From positions 868,001 to 932,000 of the forward strand of contig NZ_CP021323.1 in the NCBI RefSeq assembly GCF_002155145.1: a stretch of DNA of 64,000 bases, given 5' to 3'. Origin of the DNA: Kushneria konosiri (GTDB taxonomy: Bacteria > Pseudomonadota > Gammaproteobacteria > Pseudomonadales > Halomonadaceae). Under the pieces are notes generated by a model that was not told where the DNA came from, made no database searches, and worked only from the letters and a program-made list of their open reading frames with translations. Of the stretch, positions 22,333-31,891 are shown in pieces; within the stretch, counting starts at the first letter, position 1; the number at the start of each line of letters is the position of its first letter. A program made the position numbers and the translations under genes.

Positions 22333-24375
22333 ATGTCTACCAATCCCCTGCTCGAATCCCACGTGCTTCCCCCTTTCGAGGCCATTACCCCTGATATCAT
22401 CGAGCCGGCCGTGGACGAGCTGCTCGCACGCAATCGGGCGGCCATCGAAGCGCTGGTCGAGTCAGGCGACTACACCTGGCAGGGGCTGGCAGCACCGCTT
22501 GAAGCCATCAACGATCAGCTTTCTCAGGCCTGGTCACCGGTTTCGCATCTCAATGCCACCATGAATTCGCAGGCCTTGCGGGAAGCCTACCAGGCCTGTC
22601 TGCCAAAACTCTCGGCCTACGGCACCTGGCTCGGTCAGCATGAAGGTCTTTTCAAGGCCTTCCAGACGCTGGCTGACAGTGACGAGTACCAAAAGCTCGA
22701 TCAGGGGCAGCGCAAGTCGATCGATAACACCCTGCGCGATTTCCGTTTGGCCGGGGTCGATCTGCCGCCTGAAAAAAAGGAGAGATTCGGCGAGATTCAG
22801 GCAAGGCTCTCTACTCTCTCCAACACCTTCTCCAACAACGTGCTGGACGCTACTCAGGCCTGGCATCTGGACGTCCAGCGCGAGCGCCTGGGCGGCCTGC
22901 CGCAGAGCGCCATGGAGACGCTGGCCGCCAACGCCGAGGCCAAGGGCGTTGAGGGCTATCGTGTCACGCTCGACTTCCCAAGCTTTTTTCCGATCATGAG
23001 CCACGCCGATGATCGGGCGCTGCGTGAAGAGGTCTATACCGCCTTTGTGACACGGGCTTCCGATCAGGGCCCCAATGCCGGCGAGTTCGACAACTCTGAC
23101 GTCATGGCCGAAATCGTGACGCTCAGGCAGGAACTGGCAGCGCTGGCCGGTTTTGAGACCTATGCCGACTACTCGATGGCCACCAAGATGGCCGACAGCC
23201 CGGATCAGGTACTCGATTTCCTTCAGGATCTGGCCGGTCGCGCCGTGCCTCAGGCCACCGAAGAGTTTCAAAATCTCAGCGATTTCGCTCGCGAGGAGCT
23301 GGGCATCGACACGCTTGCCCCCTGGGATACCGGCTATGCCAGCGAAAAGCTGCGTGAAGCACGCTATGCCATTTCACAGGAAGAGCTTCGTCCCTATTTT
23401 CCGGCACCCGGCGCCGTCGATGGACTCTTCCGGGTTATCGGCAAACTCTTCAACGTCAGCTTTCAGGAAAATACTCAGGCACCGCGCTGGCACAGCGACG
23501 TGCGCTATTTCGACATTCTTGAAAATGACAGCGTCATCGCCGGATTCTATCTCGACCTTTACGCCCGTGAAGGCAAGCGCGGCGGGGCCTGGATGGATGA
23601 GTGCCGGGTTCGGCGCGAGCGCGAAAACGGTGACATCCAGCTGCCGGTCGCCTATCTGACCTGTAACTTCACTCGCCCGGTCGGCGACCGCCCGGCGCTT
23701 TTGACCCACGATGAAGTCCTGACCCTGTTCCACGAATTCGGCCATGGCCTGCATCACATGCTGACCCGTCAGAGGGTGGCGGATATCTCCGGCATCAACG
23801 GCGTGGCATGGGACGCCGTCGAGCTGCCCAGCCAGTTCATGGAAAACTACTGCTGGGTGCGCGAAGGGCTCGATCTGATTGCCGCACACGTGGACACCGG
23901 AGCGCCCCTGCCGGATGACCTGCTCGAGCGTCTACAGGCGGCCCGTAACTTCCAGTCCGCCATGACCATGGTGCGCCAGCTCGAGTTCTCGCTGTTTGAT
24001 CTGCGCCTGCACCGTGAGCATCAGTCACCCGGCGCCGAAGACATTCAATCCCTGCTGGATGACGTTCGCCATCAGGTTTCCGTGGTTCCCAGAGTCGAGT
24101 TCAATCGATTCCAGCATGGCTTCAGTCATATCTTCGCCGGGGGCTACGCGGCAGGCTACTACAGCTATAAGTGGGCCGAGGTACTCTCGGCGGATGCCTG
24201 GTCGGCCTTTGAAGATGCCGGCGTCTTTGACCAGGCCACCGGCATGCGTTTTCGCACCAGCATTCTGGAACAGGGTGGCGCTCGCGACGCTGCGGTCCTG
24301 TTTCAGGAGTTTCGTGGACGTGAGCCGAGTATTGAACCGCTGCTGCGCCACAGTGGCATCCACCAGGCGGCCTGA
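22333..24375 (+). CDS. prlC: Oligopeptidase A (PrlC), M3 zinc peptidase
   Basis: Cytosolic zinc metallopeptidase that degrades oligopeptides, including cleaved signal peptides. 680 residues, the usual size. Zinc motif HEFGH in LFHEFGHGLHHML near residue 470 with the third ligand Glu downstream in AWDAVELPSQFMENY. I start at ATG 22333 (MSTNPLLESHVLPPF), where family homology begins; the frame upstream to 22237 overlaps the divergent promoter region. yheV follows 48 bases later, a standard gammaproteobacterial pairing. Confidence 0.95.
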   Translation: MSTNPLLESHVLPPFEAITPDIIEPAVDELLARNRAAIEALVESGDYTWQGLAAPLEAINDQLSQAWSPVSHLNATMNSQALREAYQACLPKLSAYGTWLGQHEGLFKAFQTLADSDEYQKLDQGQRKSIDNTLRDFRLAGVDLPPEKKERFGEIQARLSTLSNTFSNNVLDATQAWHLDVQRERLGGLPQSAMETLAANAEAKGVEGYRVTLDFPSFFPIMSHADDRALREEVYTAFVTRASDQGPNAGEFDNSDVMAEIVTLRQELAALAGFETYADYSMATKMADSPDQVLDFLQDLAGRAVPQATEEFQNLSDFAREELGIDTLAPWDTGYASEKLREARYAISQEELRPYFPAPGAVDGLFRVIGKLFNVSFQENTQAPRWHSDVRYFDILENDSVIAGFYLDLYAREGKRGGAWMDECRVRRERENGDIQLPVAYLTCNFTRPVGDRPALLTHDEVLTLFHEFGHGLHHMLTRQRVADISGINGVAWDAVELPSQFMENYCWVREGLDLIAAHVDTGAPLPDDLLERLQAARNFQSAMTMVRQLEFSLFDLRLHREHQSPGAEDIQSLLDDVRHQVSVVPRVEFNRFQHGFSHIFAGGYAAGYYSYKWAEVLSADAWSAFEDAGVFDQATGMRFRTSILEQGGARDAAVLFQEFRGREPSIEPLLRHSGIHQAA

Positions 24376-24423
24376 TTTACGTATCACGACCGGCGGGCCA
24401 TCGCCTGCCGGTCAGGAGTCTTG

Positions 24424-24675
24424 ATGAACCAGTCAACACCCAAACGCTTTATTGCCGGCGCCATCTGTCCGCGCTGCAATGCCATGGATCGCATCCGTAG
24501 CTGGGAAAGCAATGGCACGCGCTATCGAGAGTGCGTCAGCTGTGACTTTTTCGAGCAGCTGCCCATGACCGATGAAACGCTAGACCCGCTTGATACACGC
24601 GTCTCCAAATCCCGGCCAGCCTCGGAAAGTGACGATTTTCAGCCGGTCAAGATCATCGACCCGGGCAAGCGCTAG
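24424..24675 (+). CDS. yheV: YheV family zinc-ribbon protein
   Basis: 83 residues. CPRCNAMD near residue 15 and ECVSCDF near 38 form a four-Cys zinc ribbon; the rest is charged and low in order. YheV is a short conserved protein of unknown role found right after prlC in gammaproteobacteria, which is the arrangement here. A TTG lies one codon before ATG 24424; ATG is more likely. Confidence 0.85.
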   Translation: MNQSTPKRFIAGAICPRCNAMDRIRSWESNGTRYRECVSCDFFEQLPMTDETLDPLDTRVSKSRPASESDDFQPVKIIDPGKR

Positions 24676-24715
24676 TCCCAACGACGCTACTGTTTGCCTT
24701 ATTGCACTACCATCA

Positions 24716-24749
24716 AAAAGGCCCTGCCGGTTAACCGACAGGGCCTTTT
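24716..24749. terminator. Bidirectional terminator between yheV and sodC
   Basis: An 11-bp perfect stem AAAAGGCCCTG/CAGGGCCTTTT encloses CGGTTAACCG, itself a palindrome. With A and T runs at both ends it can terminate both the prlC-yheV transcript and the convergent sodC transcript. Confidence 0.88.
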
Positions 24750-24768
24750 CAGTCATTACCATTCTGGA

Positions 24769-25296
24769 TCAGCTGGCGCCTTCAATCACGCCGCAGGCCC
24801 AGCGCGCACCACCGCCGCCCAGCTTGGGCGTGTCACTGTAATTATCGCCGCCTTCGTGAAGCATGACGGCGTGGCCGGCCAGATCACTCTCCTTCAGGCG
24901 AGGTGCCAGCACCGGCGTTTTGATGTTGCCATCGTTATCGGCCACCAGCAGTGGCATATCGCCCAGATGACTATCCTCGGCGTAAGGGCCGGCATGCGTG
25001 TCTGTGCCCTTTGGATCAAAATGCCCGCCGGCCGCACCGGCCGGGGTCACCTTGCCATCGGTCGTTGAGGGATCACAGCTGGGTTTGGCATGAAGATGAA
25101 AGCCGTGCATTCCCGCACCCGGCAATCCTGAAATGTCAGGCGTCGCCAGAAGGCCGTAATCGGTGTCTTCAAACGTCACGCTGCCTACGGATTCACCCGG
25201 TCCCTTGTCCGTTGCCTTTTGCAGCTCTACCGTTGTGTCGGCCATGGCCAGCGGAGTCAGTGCCAGCAGTGCAGATGCCAGAAATAGTCTTTTCAT
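24769..25296 (-). CDS. sodC: Periplasmic Cu,Zn superoxide dismutase SodC
   Basis: Disproportionates superoxide in the periplasm. 175 residues with a signal peptide (MKRLFLASALLALTPLAMA, cleavage near residue 19). Copper ligands: HLH in GMHGFHLHAKPSC, further His in GGHFDP, and GHAVMLHEGGDNY. The Cys pair in PSCDP and WACGVI forms the conserved disulfide. Monocistronic. Confidence 0.95.
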   Translation of the reverse strand: MKRLFLASALLALTPLAMADTTVELQKATDKGPGESVGSVTFEDTDYGLLATPDISGLPGAGMHGFHLHAKPSCDPSTTDGKVTPAGAAGGHFDPKGTDTHAGPYAEDSHLGDMPLLVADNDGNIKTPVLAPRLKESDLAGHAVMLHEGGDNYSDTPKLGGGGARWACGVIEGAS

Positions 25297-25371
25297 CGGA
25301 AGTCCTCGTGAGTCGGCCCATTAACGATTGGCGTGCTCATAAGACTAGTTGGCTCAGGCCAATGCGACCAA

Positions 25372-26229
25372 TCAGCGCCCTGCTTTCTCAAGCGACAGAT
25401 CAGACACGATACGCGTGCAGGCCTCGGCCTGATTAAGCGTATAGAAATGCAGACCCGGCGCCCCCTGATCCAGCAGCTGCTGACAAAGGCGCGTGACCAC
25501 TTCATGCCCGAAGGCCTGAATGCTGTCACTGTCATCGCCGTAGGACTCGAGCTGTCGACGCACCCAGCGCGGGATTTCCGCACCGCACATCTCGGAAAAA
25601 CGGGCCAGCTTGGTGTAGTTGGTGATCGGCATGATGCCCGGCAGGATGGGAACATCCACACCGCGGGCCCGAACCCGATCCACGAAATGATGGTAGGCAT
25701 CCGGGTTAAAGAAATACTGAGTGATGGCCATATCGGCGCCGGCACGCACCTTGTCGGCGAAGTGGTCAATGTCCTGTTCGAAATTGCGGGCCTGCGGGTG
25801 GCACTCCGGATAGGCTGCCACGGTCAGGTCGAAATGATCACCGGTCTCTTCGCGAATGAAATCGACCAGATCCCGCGCATAGCGAAACTCCCCCAGCCCC
25901 AGCATGCCCGAAGGCATATCGCCCCGCAGAGTCACGATACGCTTGATACCGTGCTCGCGATATTGCGTCAGAAGCCGACGAAGGTCGGCCTTGTCGCTGG
26001 CCACGCAGGACAGGTGTGGCGCCGTGCAGATGCCGGTATCGCGCGAAATGTTTTTGACGGCATCAAAGGTGAAATCACGCGTCGTGCCGCCAGCGCCAAA
26101 GGTGACCGAAAAAAAACGGGGATCGAGTTCGGCCAGTTTTGTATAGACCTCAGGCAGCCGATCTCGGCCTGCTTCTGTACGCGGCGGAAAGAACTCGAAG
26201 CTGAGCTCGGGGGCACTGGAATCACTCAT
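25372..26229 (-). CDS. metF: 5,10-methylenetetrahydrofolate reductase MetF
   Basis: FAD enzyme that makes 5-methyl-THF for methionine synthesis. 285 residues: LSFEFFPPRTEAGRDRL at the N-terminus, SVTFGAGGTTRD with substrate-binding residues, LRGDMPSG near 100, and the FAD-loop region. ATG 26229 is preceded by AAAAGGACC. In Pseudomonas-type genomes metF often follows ahcY; here it is 15 kb away, and I could not find an SAH riboswitch in its own leader. Confidence 0.95.
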   Translation of the reverse strand: MSDSSAPELSFEFFPPRTEAGRDRLPEVYTKLAELDPRFFSVTFGAGGTTRDFTFDAVKNISRDTGICTAPHLSCVASDKADLRRLLTQYREHGIKRIVTLRGDMPSGMLGLGEFRYARDLVDFIREETGDHFDLTVAAYPECHPQARNFEQDIDHFADKVRAGADMAITQYFFNPDAYHHFVDRVRARGVDVPILPGIMPITNYTKLARFSEMCGAEIPRWVRRQLESYGDDSDSIQAFGHEVVTRLCQQLLDQGAPGLHFYTLNQAEACTRIVSDLSLEKAGR

Positions 26230-26476
26230 GGGTCTGAAGGTCCTTTTATCAAATCACGCGGTCGACCGGACGGCGGCATAAAACACCTGTTACCCGACCC
26301 GGTTGGGGCCGTGATCAACCATCGATTAATGCCATGTATTGTGACGACACCGGAGAACCAGGCCAAATGAAAGATTCGAGAGGTCTGATCAAGCAGAATT
26401 CATGATCAGGTGCATGAGAGATGCAAAGACACAACGGAGGGAGAACAGGAGCAACGGCAGCAGGAATGATCGAAAA

Positions 26477-26572
26477 TGGCGGAAAAGCGTGGGAGTCGAA
26501 CCCACCAGGGACTGCTGGCAGCCCCTCTCGGGTTTGAAGCCCGAGCGCCCCACCGGGGAACGAAGCCTTTCC
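26477..26572 (-). tRNA. selC: Selenocysteine tRNA (selC, anticodon TCA)
   Basis: 96 nt with encoded CCA. The 8-bp acceptor stem (GGAAAGGC with GCTTTTCC), long extra arm (near 26508-26530) and UGA-reading anticodon in CTTCAAA distinguish it from serine tRNAs. GTTCGACTC T-loop and G discriminator match E. coli selC. It lies 61 bases downstream of selB in the same direction, so a selA-selB-selC unit is likely. Confidence 0.95.
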
Positions 26573-26633
26573 GCAACCGCATGATCTACATGGTGTCATG
26601 CAGGTAGGTCAGCAAACCTGCATGATAGCTTAA

Positions 26634-28565
26634 TTAATGCCACATGTCGGCCCGTCTTACGACATGGTCGTCACGCACCCGACGTGTATAGCCGATTCGA
26701 TCAAAGAACTCCAGGATCATGACCGCCAGCTTGCGCCCGATGCCCAGGCGGTCGCGAAAACTGGCCACACGCGCCGCCCCCTGCTCCGCCTCGAGCTGCT
26801 GGATCATATTGGCCATGTCCAATACGGTGCGGGAAAGGAAAAAGTGATCGCGGCGAACATGATAAACACGTCCCAGACGAGCGGCAGAGGTCAGCACCTG
26901 ACGCACCTTCGACTCATCGATATTTTCAAGACCGACCACGTCTCTTACTCGCGGTGGATCAAAGGGCGTTGCGGCCAGATGCGGCTCAATCTGCTGCCAG
27001 AGCACCTCTTCATCCTCTGAAAGCGCTGCCTGATGCTCCGGCAGCGACAGGAAAGGGCCTTGCTGTTTTAACATTCCATCGTTGATCAGTGGCTGAACCA
27101 TCTGGCGAAACAGCGCACTGGGTAGCCCGGGCATGACCTGACGACGCAGTCGCTCACGCTCGGTACCCAGCATGGCCGGCTCCCGCTCATGATTGTCTGT
27201 AACCACCTCGAGAATACGAACCCGGATTGCCTCCAGCGCCTGAGGCGAGAAGGCACGCATCTCCTGACCGGCACTGATGACCCGTGCACCCAGCGCTTCG
27301 AATTCCTGCGCCAGCGAGGCCGGCGTACGATTGAAGTTTCGTGCCAGACCATAAATATCGGGACCGTCGGGGCGCAGCGTCAGCGCTACCTTGAGTGGCT
27401 CGGTCAGAGAGATACCGTCAGTACTGCCCGTCACTGCCTGACGACAGCTTTCAAGCCACTGAAGCCGCGCCGGAGAACGCTGACCGCGGCGCGGCGTCGC
27501 GCCATCAAGCACAATGGCACCGCCAATGGTGTGACGCGCGCCATGGTCGCGAACGATGACGCGATCTCCCAGACAGGTATGCAGTGGCGAATCAAGAATC
27601 ATCTGCGCCAGCATGCGCTGACCGGGCAACAGTTGTTGCCCCTCCAGCAGAGAGATGCGCCCGGTCACGTGTGATGCTCCCAGATGCAGATGCACCCCCG
27701 ACCAGTGGTTTAAAGGAGGGGCATCTTCCAGAAGCTCCAGCGCAATATCCACACGCGTCAAAGACGGGGTGGGCAGCGTTTGAGCCACCACCCAGTCACC
27801 CCGCTGAACGATTTCCCTATCGATACCCGGCCCGGCCAGATTCAGGGCAAGCCTGTCGCCCTGACGGGCGTGCTCCGCCATCCGTCCCTGACGTCGCAAC
27901 CCTCTGACCCGGGCATCCCGATCGGATGGAAAGAGCCTGACATTGTCGCCAACCGAAATCTCGCCGGCCACGACCGTGCCCGTGACCACAAGCCCGGAAC
28001 CGGTCTTGGTAAAGGCGCGATCCACGGCCATGCGGAAATTGCCCTGAGCCACTTCACTGTCACTGGCACGGGCCCGTTGCCAGAGCTCGTTCTTGAGGGC
28101 AGCAATGCCCTCGCCGGTGCGACTGGAAACCTCAAAGATTTTCGAAGCCTCCAGCGACGAACCCGCCAGCAGGGCCTCGATCTCTCCACGGACCTCTATA
28201 AGTCGCTGCGGCTCGACCAGATCACACTTGGTCAGCGCCACAACGCCCCGGTCGATACCCAGCAGACGCAGTATCTGCAGATGCTCGCGGGTCTGGGGCA
28301 TGACACCGTCGTCAGCCGCCACGACCAGCAGCATGGTATCGATGCCTGCCACGCCCGAGAGCATATTGTGGATAAACTTTTCATGCCCGGGCACATCAAT
28401 GAACCCGAGCTCGAAATCATCGGACATCTCCGGATAGGCGTAGCCGGCCTCAATGGTCAACCCACGGGCCTGCTCTTCACTCAGCCGATCAGTACTGATG
28501 CCGGTCAGCGAATGAATCAGCGCTGTCTTGCCATGATCCACATGGCCTGCCGTACCTATGATCAT
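26634..28565 (-). CDS. selB: Selenocysteine-specific elongation factor SelB
   Basis: GTPase that carries Sec-tRNA to the ribosome at UGA codons marked by a SECIS hairpin. 643 residues: G1 GTAGHVDHGKTAL at the N-terminus, G3 DVPGHEKF, G4 TKCD, EF-Tu-like domains II-III, then a C-terminal half of winged-helix repeats that bind the SECIS RNA. Its ATG overlaps the selA stop by 4 bases (ATGA), showing translational coupling. Client in this window: fdoG. Confidence 0.96.
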   Translation of the reverse strand: MIIGTAGHVDHGKTALIHSLTGISTDRLSEEQARGLTIEAGYAYPEMSDDFELGFIDVPGHEKFIHNMLSGVAGIDTMLLVVAADDGVMPQTREHLQILRLLGIDRGVVALTKCDLVEPQRLIEVRGEIEALLAGSSLEASKIFEVSSRTGEGIAALKNELWQRARASDSEVAQGNFRMAVDRAFTKTGSGLVVTGTVVAGEISVGDNVRLFPSDRDARVRGLRRQGRMAEHARQGDRLALNLAGPGIDREIVQRGDWVVAQTLPTPSLTRVDIALELLEDAPPLNHWSGVHLHLGASHVTGRISLLEGQQLLPGQRMLAQMILDSPLHTCLGDRVIVRDHGARHTIGGAIVLDGATPRRGQRSPARLQWLESCRQAVTGSTDGISLTEPLKVALTLRPDGPDIYGLARNFNRTPASLAQEFEALGARVISAGQEMRAFSPQALEAIRVRILEVVTDNHEREPAMLGTERERLRRQVMPGLPSALFRQMVQPLINDGMLKQQGPFLSLPEHQAALSEDEEVLWQQIEPHLAATPFDPPRVRDVVGLENIDESKVRQVLTSAARLGRVYHVRRDHFFLSRTVLDMANMIQQLEAEQGAARVASFRDRLGIGRKLAVMILEFFDRIGYTRRVRDDHVVRRADMWH

Positions 28566-29980
28566 GATCCGGTATCCCGATTGAGCGAGAGATGGTCAAG
28601 CTGCTCCACAAAGGTGCGCTCTTCGACGTCCCCCTGAAGACAGCGTAGGTCAAGCCAGAGCGCGCCATCGTGTAACCTGCCAATGACGGGCCTTGGCAGC
28701 TGCCTGAAAGCGGTTTCAACCATGCGCAGAGTACGTTCACCGGCACGGCGATCCTGTGTGGTGGGGGTCACCACGAGCGCCTGGCTGGGCAGACGATCCA
28801 CCGGCAGCGCACCACTGCCCAGCTGGCTTTTACATGGCGCGATACTGACCTCCATATCCGGCAGATATTTACTCAGTACTGGCAGCAAACGCTCTGCCGT
28901 GGCCGCAATATCGTCCTGCGCACGCGTCAACAGCCTTAGTGTTGGAATATCACGCGCGATCTCATCGCTGTCCCTGTAAAGACACAGCGTCGCCTCCAGC
29001 GCGCTCATGATCAGCTTGTCGACACGCAGGGCACGCTTGAGCGGATGACGACGGATGCGATCGATATGGTCACGGCTGCCGACGATCAAACCACACTGGG
29101 GGCCACCAAGCAGCTTGTCGCCACTGAAGGTCACCACATCGGCACCGGCTTCGATGCTCTGGCGAGGGCGGGCCTCATCCGGCAGCCCCAGTGCCGCCAT
29201 GTCCGTGAGAGCACCACTGCCCAGATCCACGACAAAGGGGACTTCCCGGGCATGCGCGATTCGTGCCAGCTCACTTTCCTCCACGGCGGCCGTAAATCCT
29301 TCCACGGCATAGTTGGAGGTATGGGCCTTGAAGATCATGCCGGTGGCCTCATTCATGGCCTGCTCGAAATCGCGTGGATGGGTACGATTGGTGGTCCCGA
29401 CCTCGCGCAGATAACAGCCGGAGGTATGCATGATGTCGGGCAGGCGAAAGGACCCACCGATCTCGATCAGCTCACCGCGAGAAATCACGACCTCTCGACC
29501 GACCCCCAGTGCCGACAGCGTCAGCACTACCGCGGCGGCATTGTTGTTGACCACGGTTGCAGCCTCGGCGCCGGTCAGCTCACACAGCAGCGATTCGACA
29601 ACCTGGTCGCGATCTCCCCGATGACCACTGTCGATGTCGTATTCCAGTGCCAGCGAATACCTGGCCGCCCGTGTCATGGCCTCGATGGCCGGCTCTGCCA
29701 GTGGTGCCCGGCCAAGATTGGTATGAATGACCGTGCCGGTCAGGTTAAACACGCTGGGCGCATTCGACGCCGCCAGCGACCGGGCCATGTCAATGGCGCG
29801 GGCCACCAGTTGCTCCCTGGCAAGCGGTGCAGCATCTTCCCGGCCCAGCCGCCGGCGCTCACAGGCCAGCAGTTCGCGGACAGCTCGCCGTTTAAGACGA
29901 TGACTGATCTGCGAGCGCTCCATCGCCTGATGAGACAGCAGCACATCCACTGCCGGCAGATAACGACGCGGGTCATCCAT
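28562..29980 (-). CDS. selA: L-seryl-tRNA(Sec) selenium transferase SelA
   Basis: PLP enzyme that converts Ser-tRNA(Sec) to Sec-tRNA(Sec) using selenophosphate. 472 residues: N-terminal domain, then the aminotransferase-fold core with the PLP-binding Lys in TFSGDKLLGGPQCG. Full family length. First gene of selA-selB-selC. The 275-base gap upstream contains the terminator of the fdo operon (30206-30235) and presumably the selA promoter; I saw no convincing consensus boxes. Confidence 0.96.
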   Translation of the reverse strand: MDDPRRYLPAVDVLLSHQAMERSQISHRLKRRAVRELLACERRRLGREDAAPLAREQLVARAIDMARSLAASNAPSVFNLTGTVIHTNLGRAPLAEPAIEAMTRAARYSLALEYDIDSGHRGDRDQVVESLLCELTGAEAATVVNNNAAAVVLTLSALGVGREVVISRGELIEIGGSFRLPDIMHTSGCYLREVGTTNRTHPRDFEQAMNEATGMIFKAHTSNYAVEGFTAAVEESELARIAHAREVPFVVDLGSGALTDMAALGLPDEARPRQSIEAGADVVTFSGDKLLGGPQCGLIVGSRDHIDRIRRHPLKRALRVDKLIMSALEATLCLYRDSDEIARDIPTLRLLTRAQDDIAATAERLLPVLSKYLPDMEVSIAPCKSQLGSGALPVDRLPSQALVVTPTTQDRRAGERTLRMVETAFRQLPRPVIGRLHDGALWLDLRCLQGDVEERTFVEQLDHLSLNRDTGS

Positions 29981-30205
29981 CGAGGACTCCTTTCATGGGA
30001 TCAGGGCAGGGCGTTCATCCACAACACGCTTTTTATACTGTCATACACAAGCTTCCACCCCTTCAGGGAGCGGAAGGCACATTGTCAGATATTGAATCAA
30101 AATCGGACCATACGGTACACGATCATTCAAGCCGGTCATCATCCATTAAAAAAGTATTGGAACAAGCAGCATACATTTTCTTTAGAGATCGTTTTGCTAT
30201 AACCA

Positions 30206-30235
30206 AATAAAAAACGCGCTCATTTTGAGCGCGTT
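30206..30235 (-). terminator. Terminator of the fdoGHI-fdhE operon
   Basis: A 10-bp perfect stem AACGCGCTCA/TGAGCGCGTT (30213-30222, 30226-30235) is followed on the minus strand by a T run (TTTTTTATTT). It lies 20 bases past the fdhE stop and insulates selA. Confidence 0.88.
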
Positions 30236-30255
30236 GCTAAAACAGACCACCAGAA

Positions 30256-31197
30256 TCAGCCGGCTATTAACCAGGGGTTATAGCTGCTGCGACCGATATC
30301 ACGCTCATTGGCAATCATGATATCCAGCCCAAGGCTTGCCAGGTCGTCGGACAATGCGTCGGCATCCACCTCGGTATCCCGGTGGACGATCTTCACATAG
30401 CTCTGGCAGTCGCCGCAGGTCTCTGCCCTGACCGGTAACGGACGTTGCCCGTCTTCACCTTCAAGACCAATGTAATCCAGCTTGCCGGTCTCAAAACAGG
30501 TCGTGCAGCGGGCGCGCTCCATGTACCACTCGGCAGCACAGATCGAACACTGCATGTAGCGTACACGGGAACGTTCACGCCCCACCTGGATGAGACTGGC
30601 CACTGGTAGCGCACCACAACAGGGACAGACGGTCTGGGCCGTTCCTTCTGCCCGCTTCGGCGGACGGGGCAGCACAGAACACTGACGAAGCCACGCCACC
30701 TGCAGGGCAGCGGCCACAAGCGGCATGAAGGCACGGATCTCTTCCGTACCGCTACCTGCATTGAGCACTTCGCCAGCAATCCCGCGCCGGGCCTCGCGAT
30801 CGAGCTGACGCAGCTGGCGGATCAACGTCTGCTGCGCCGGCCCCACGTTGAGTTCCAGCGCATCACAGAGCGCGTCCAGATCTTCCTGCCAGTCCAGATC
30901 GTCTTGTAACGACTGCACTGACAATGGCGGCATGCCGTGCTCCAGCGCCAGATCAAAGGCCTGACTGTCCGGTGCAAAGGTGCTGGTACGCTTTTGCAAT
31001 ACCTGATGCTGGGCCTGCGCCAGACGCGCGGCAAAGCCGAGGAAGTCAGCCATTGAGCGCATGCGTCTGGAAAGATCGCGCAGGCGACGCGCTCGATGAC
31101 TGAAAAGGCGTCGTTCGGGCAGCACCACGACGGGGGGTTCTACTACCCCGCCGGGGGCGGCACCGTAATCATGTTCAGCCTGATGTTCGGCCGTCAT
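30256..31197 (-). CDS. fdhE: Formate dehydrogenase accessory protein FdhE
   Basis: Cytosolic rubredoxin-like chaperone required to mature respiratory formate dehydrogenases before Tat export. 313 residues (E. coli 309). Four CxxC pairs: CPCCG near 192, CSIC near 217, CTTC near 231 and CGDC near 260. ATG 31197 ([10 protein letters not shown]) follows GGAG; the ATG at 31227 lies deeper in fdoI. The start overlaps the fdoI 3' end by 23 bases, so it is the last gene of the fdo operon. The sulfurtransferase FdhD, also needed, is not in this window. Confidence 0.93.
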   Translation of the reverse strand: MTAEHQAEHDYGAAPGGVVEPPVVVLPERRLFSHRARRLRDLSRRMRSMADFLGFAARLAQAQHQVLQKRTSTFAPDSQAFDLALEHGMPPLSVQSLQDDLDWQEDLDALCDALELNVGPAQQTLIRQLRQLDREARRGIAGEVLNAGSGTEEIRAFMPLVAAALQVAWLRQCSVLPRPPKRAEGTAQTVCPCCGALPVASLIQVGRERSRVRYMQCSICAAEWYMERARCTTCFETGKLDYIGLEGEDGQRPLPVRAETCGDCQSYVKIVHRDTEVDADALSDDLASLGLDIMIANERDIGRSSYNPWLIAG

Positions 31198-31891
31198 GGT
31201 GTGCTCCGTGGTGGGATGCTTTCTCACGCCTGGAAGCGTGCTCGTCTCCCGCGCGCTGCGAAGGATCCTTCATCTCCTCTTCATACCAGAGCGGATGATG
31301 ATGTTTCGCCCAGGCATGGGTCACACGCCCGCGGGTCATGGCCTTGATCGACCCCTTGACCCAGATGGCCGCATAGACATGCACGATGATGGTCGCGATC
31401 GCAACGAACGCTGCCACAGCGTGCAAGAGGCTCGCCACGCGAATCAGCGGGATGGGGAAAAACCCGGCAAACCAGGGACGCCACATGATGATGCCCGTCA
31501 ACAACATGACCGGAATACTGATGACCAGCCCCCAGTACACCAGCTTCTGGCCCGGGTTGTACTTGCCAATCGGCGGCAGCTTGTCATCGTCGTTGTTAAG
31601 CACGTCCTTGATCTGACGCATCCACTTCACGTCATTTTTCATCAGCAGGTTATGTTTGAACTGGCGCACCGCGATGATGACAAACAGCACGAACAGCACC
31701 ACACCGATAAAGGGGTGAAGCACCCGCGACCAGACCGGCCCACCAAGCGTGTTGCTCAGGAAGTAGAACGGTGGATAGAAAAAGGCAAGCCCTGACAGCG
31801 CCAACAGAATAAAGGCGATCGCCATGGCCCAGTGGTTGGCCCGGGTACCCGGGCCGTAGCGTTGCATGGTCTTTTGCTTTTTCAGGTTCAT
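31175..31891 (-). CDS. fdoI: Formate dehydrogenase cytochrome b556 (gamma) subunit
   Basis: Di-heme membrane subunit that passes electrons from the iron-sulfur subunit to quinone. 238 residues, four membrane helices. Candidate heme His residues sit in RANHWA (20), LHPFIG (59), LLHAVA and IIVHVY. The C-terminus is longer and more His/charged-rich (HHGAHHDG) than in E. coli FdnI (217 residues). The start overlaps the fdoH stop by 4 bases. Confidence 0.93.
   Translation of the reverse strand: MNLKKQKTMQRYGPGTRANHWAMAIAFILLALSGLAFFYPPFYFLSNTLGGPVWSRVLHPFIGVVLFVLFVIIAVRQFKHNLLMKNDVKWMRQIKDVLNNDDDKLPPIGKYNPGQKLVYWGLVISIPVMLLTGIIMWRPWFAGFFPIPLIRVASLLHAVAAFVAIATIIVHVYAAIWVKGSIKAMTRGRVTHAWAKHHHPLWYEEEMKDPSQRAGDEHASRREKASHHGAHHDGRTSG

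Noticed and set aside
26230-26476. SAH or SAM riboswitch before metF
   Set aside because: I looked for the ahcY-type P1/P4 pattern in the leader and did not find it.
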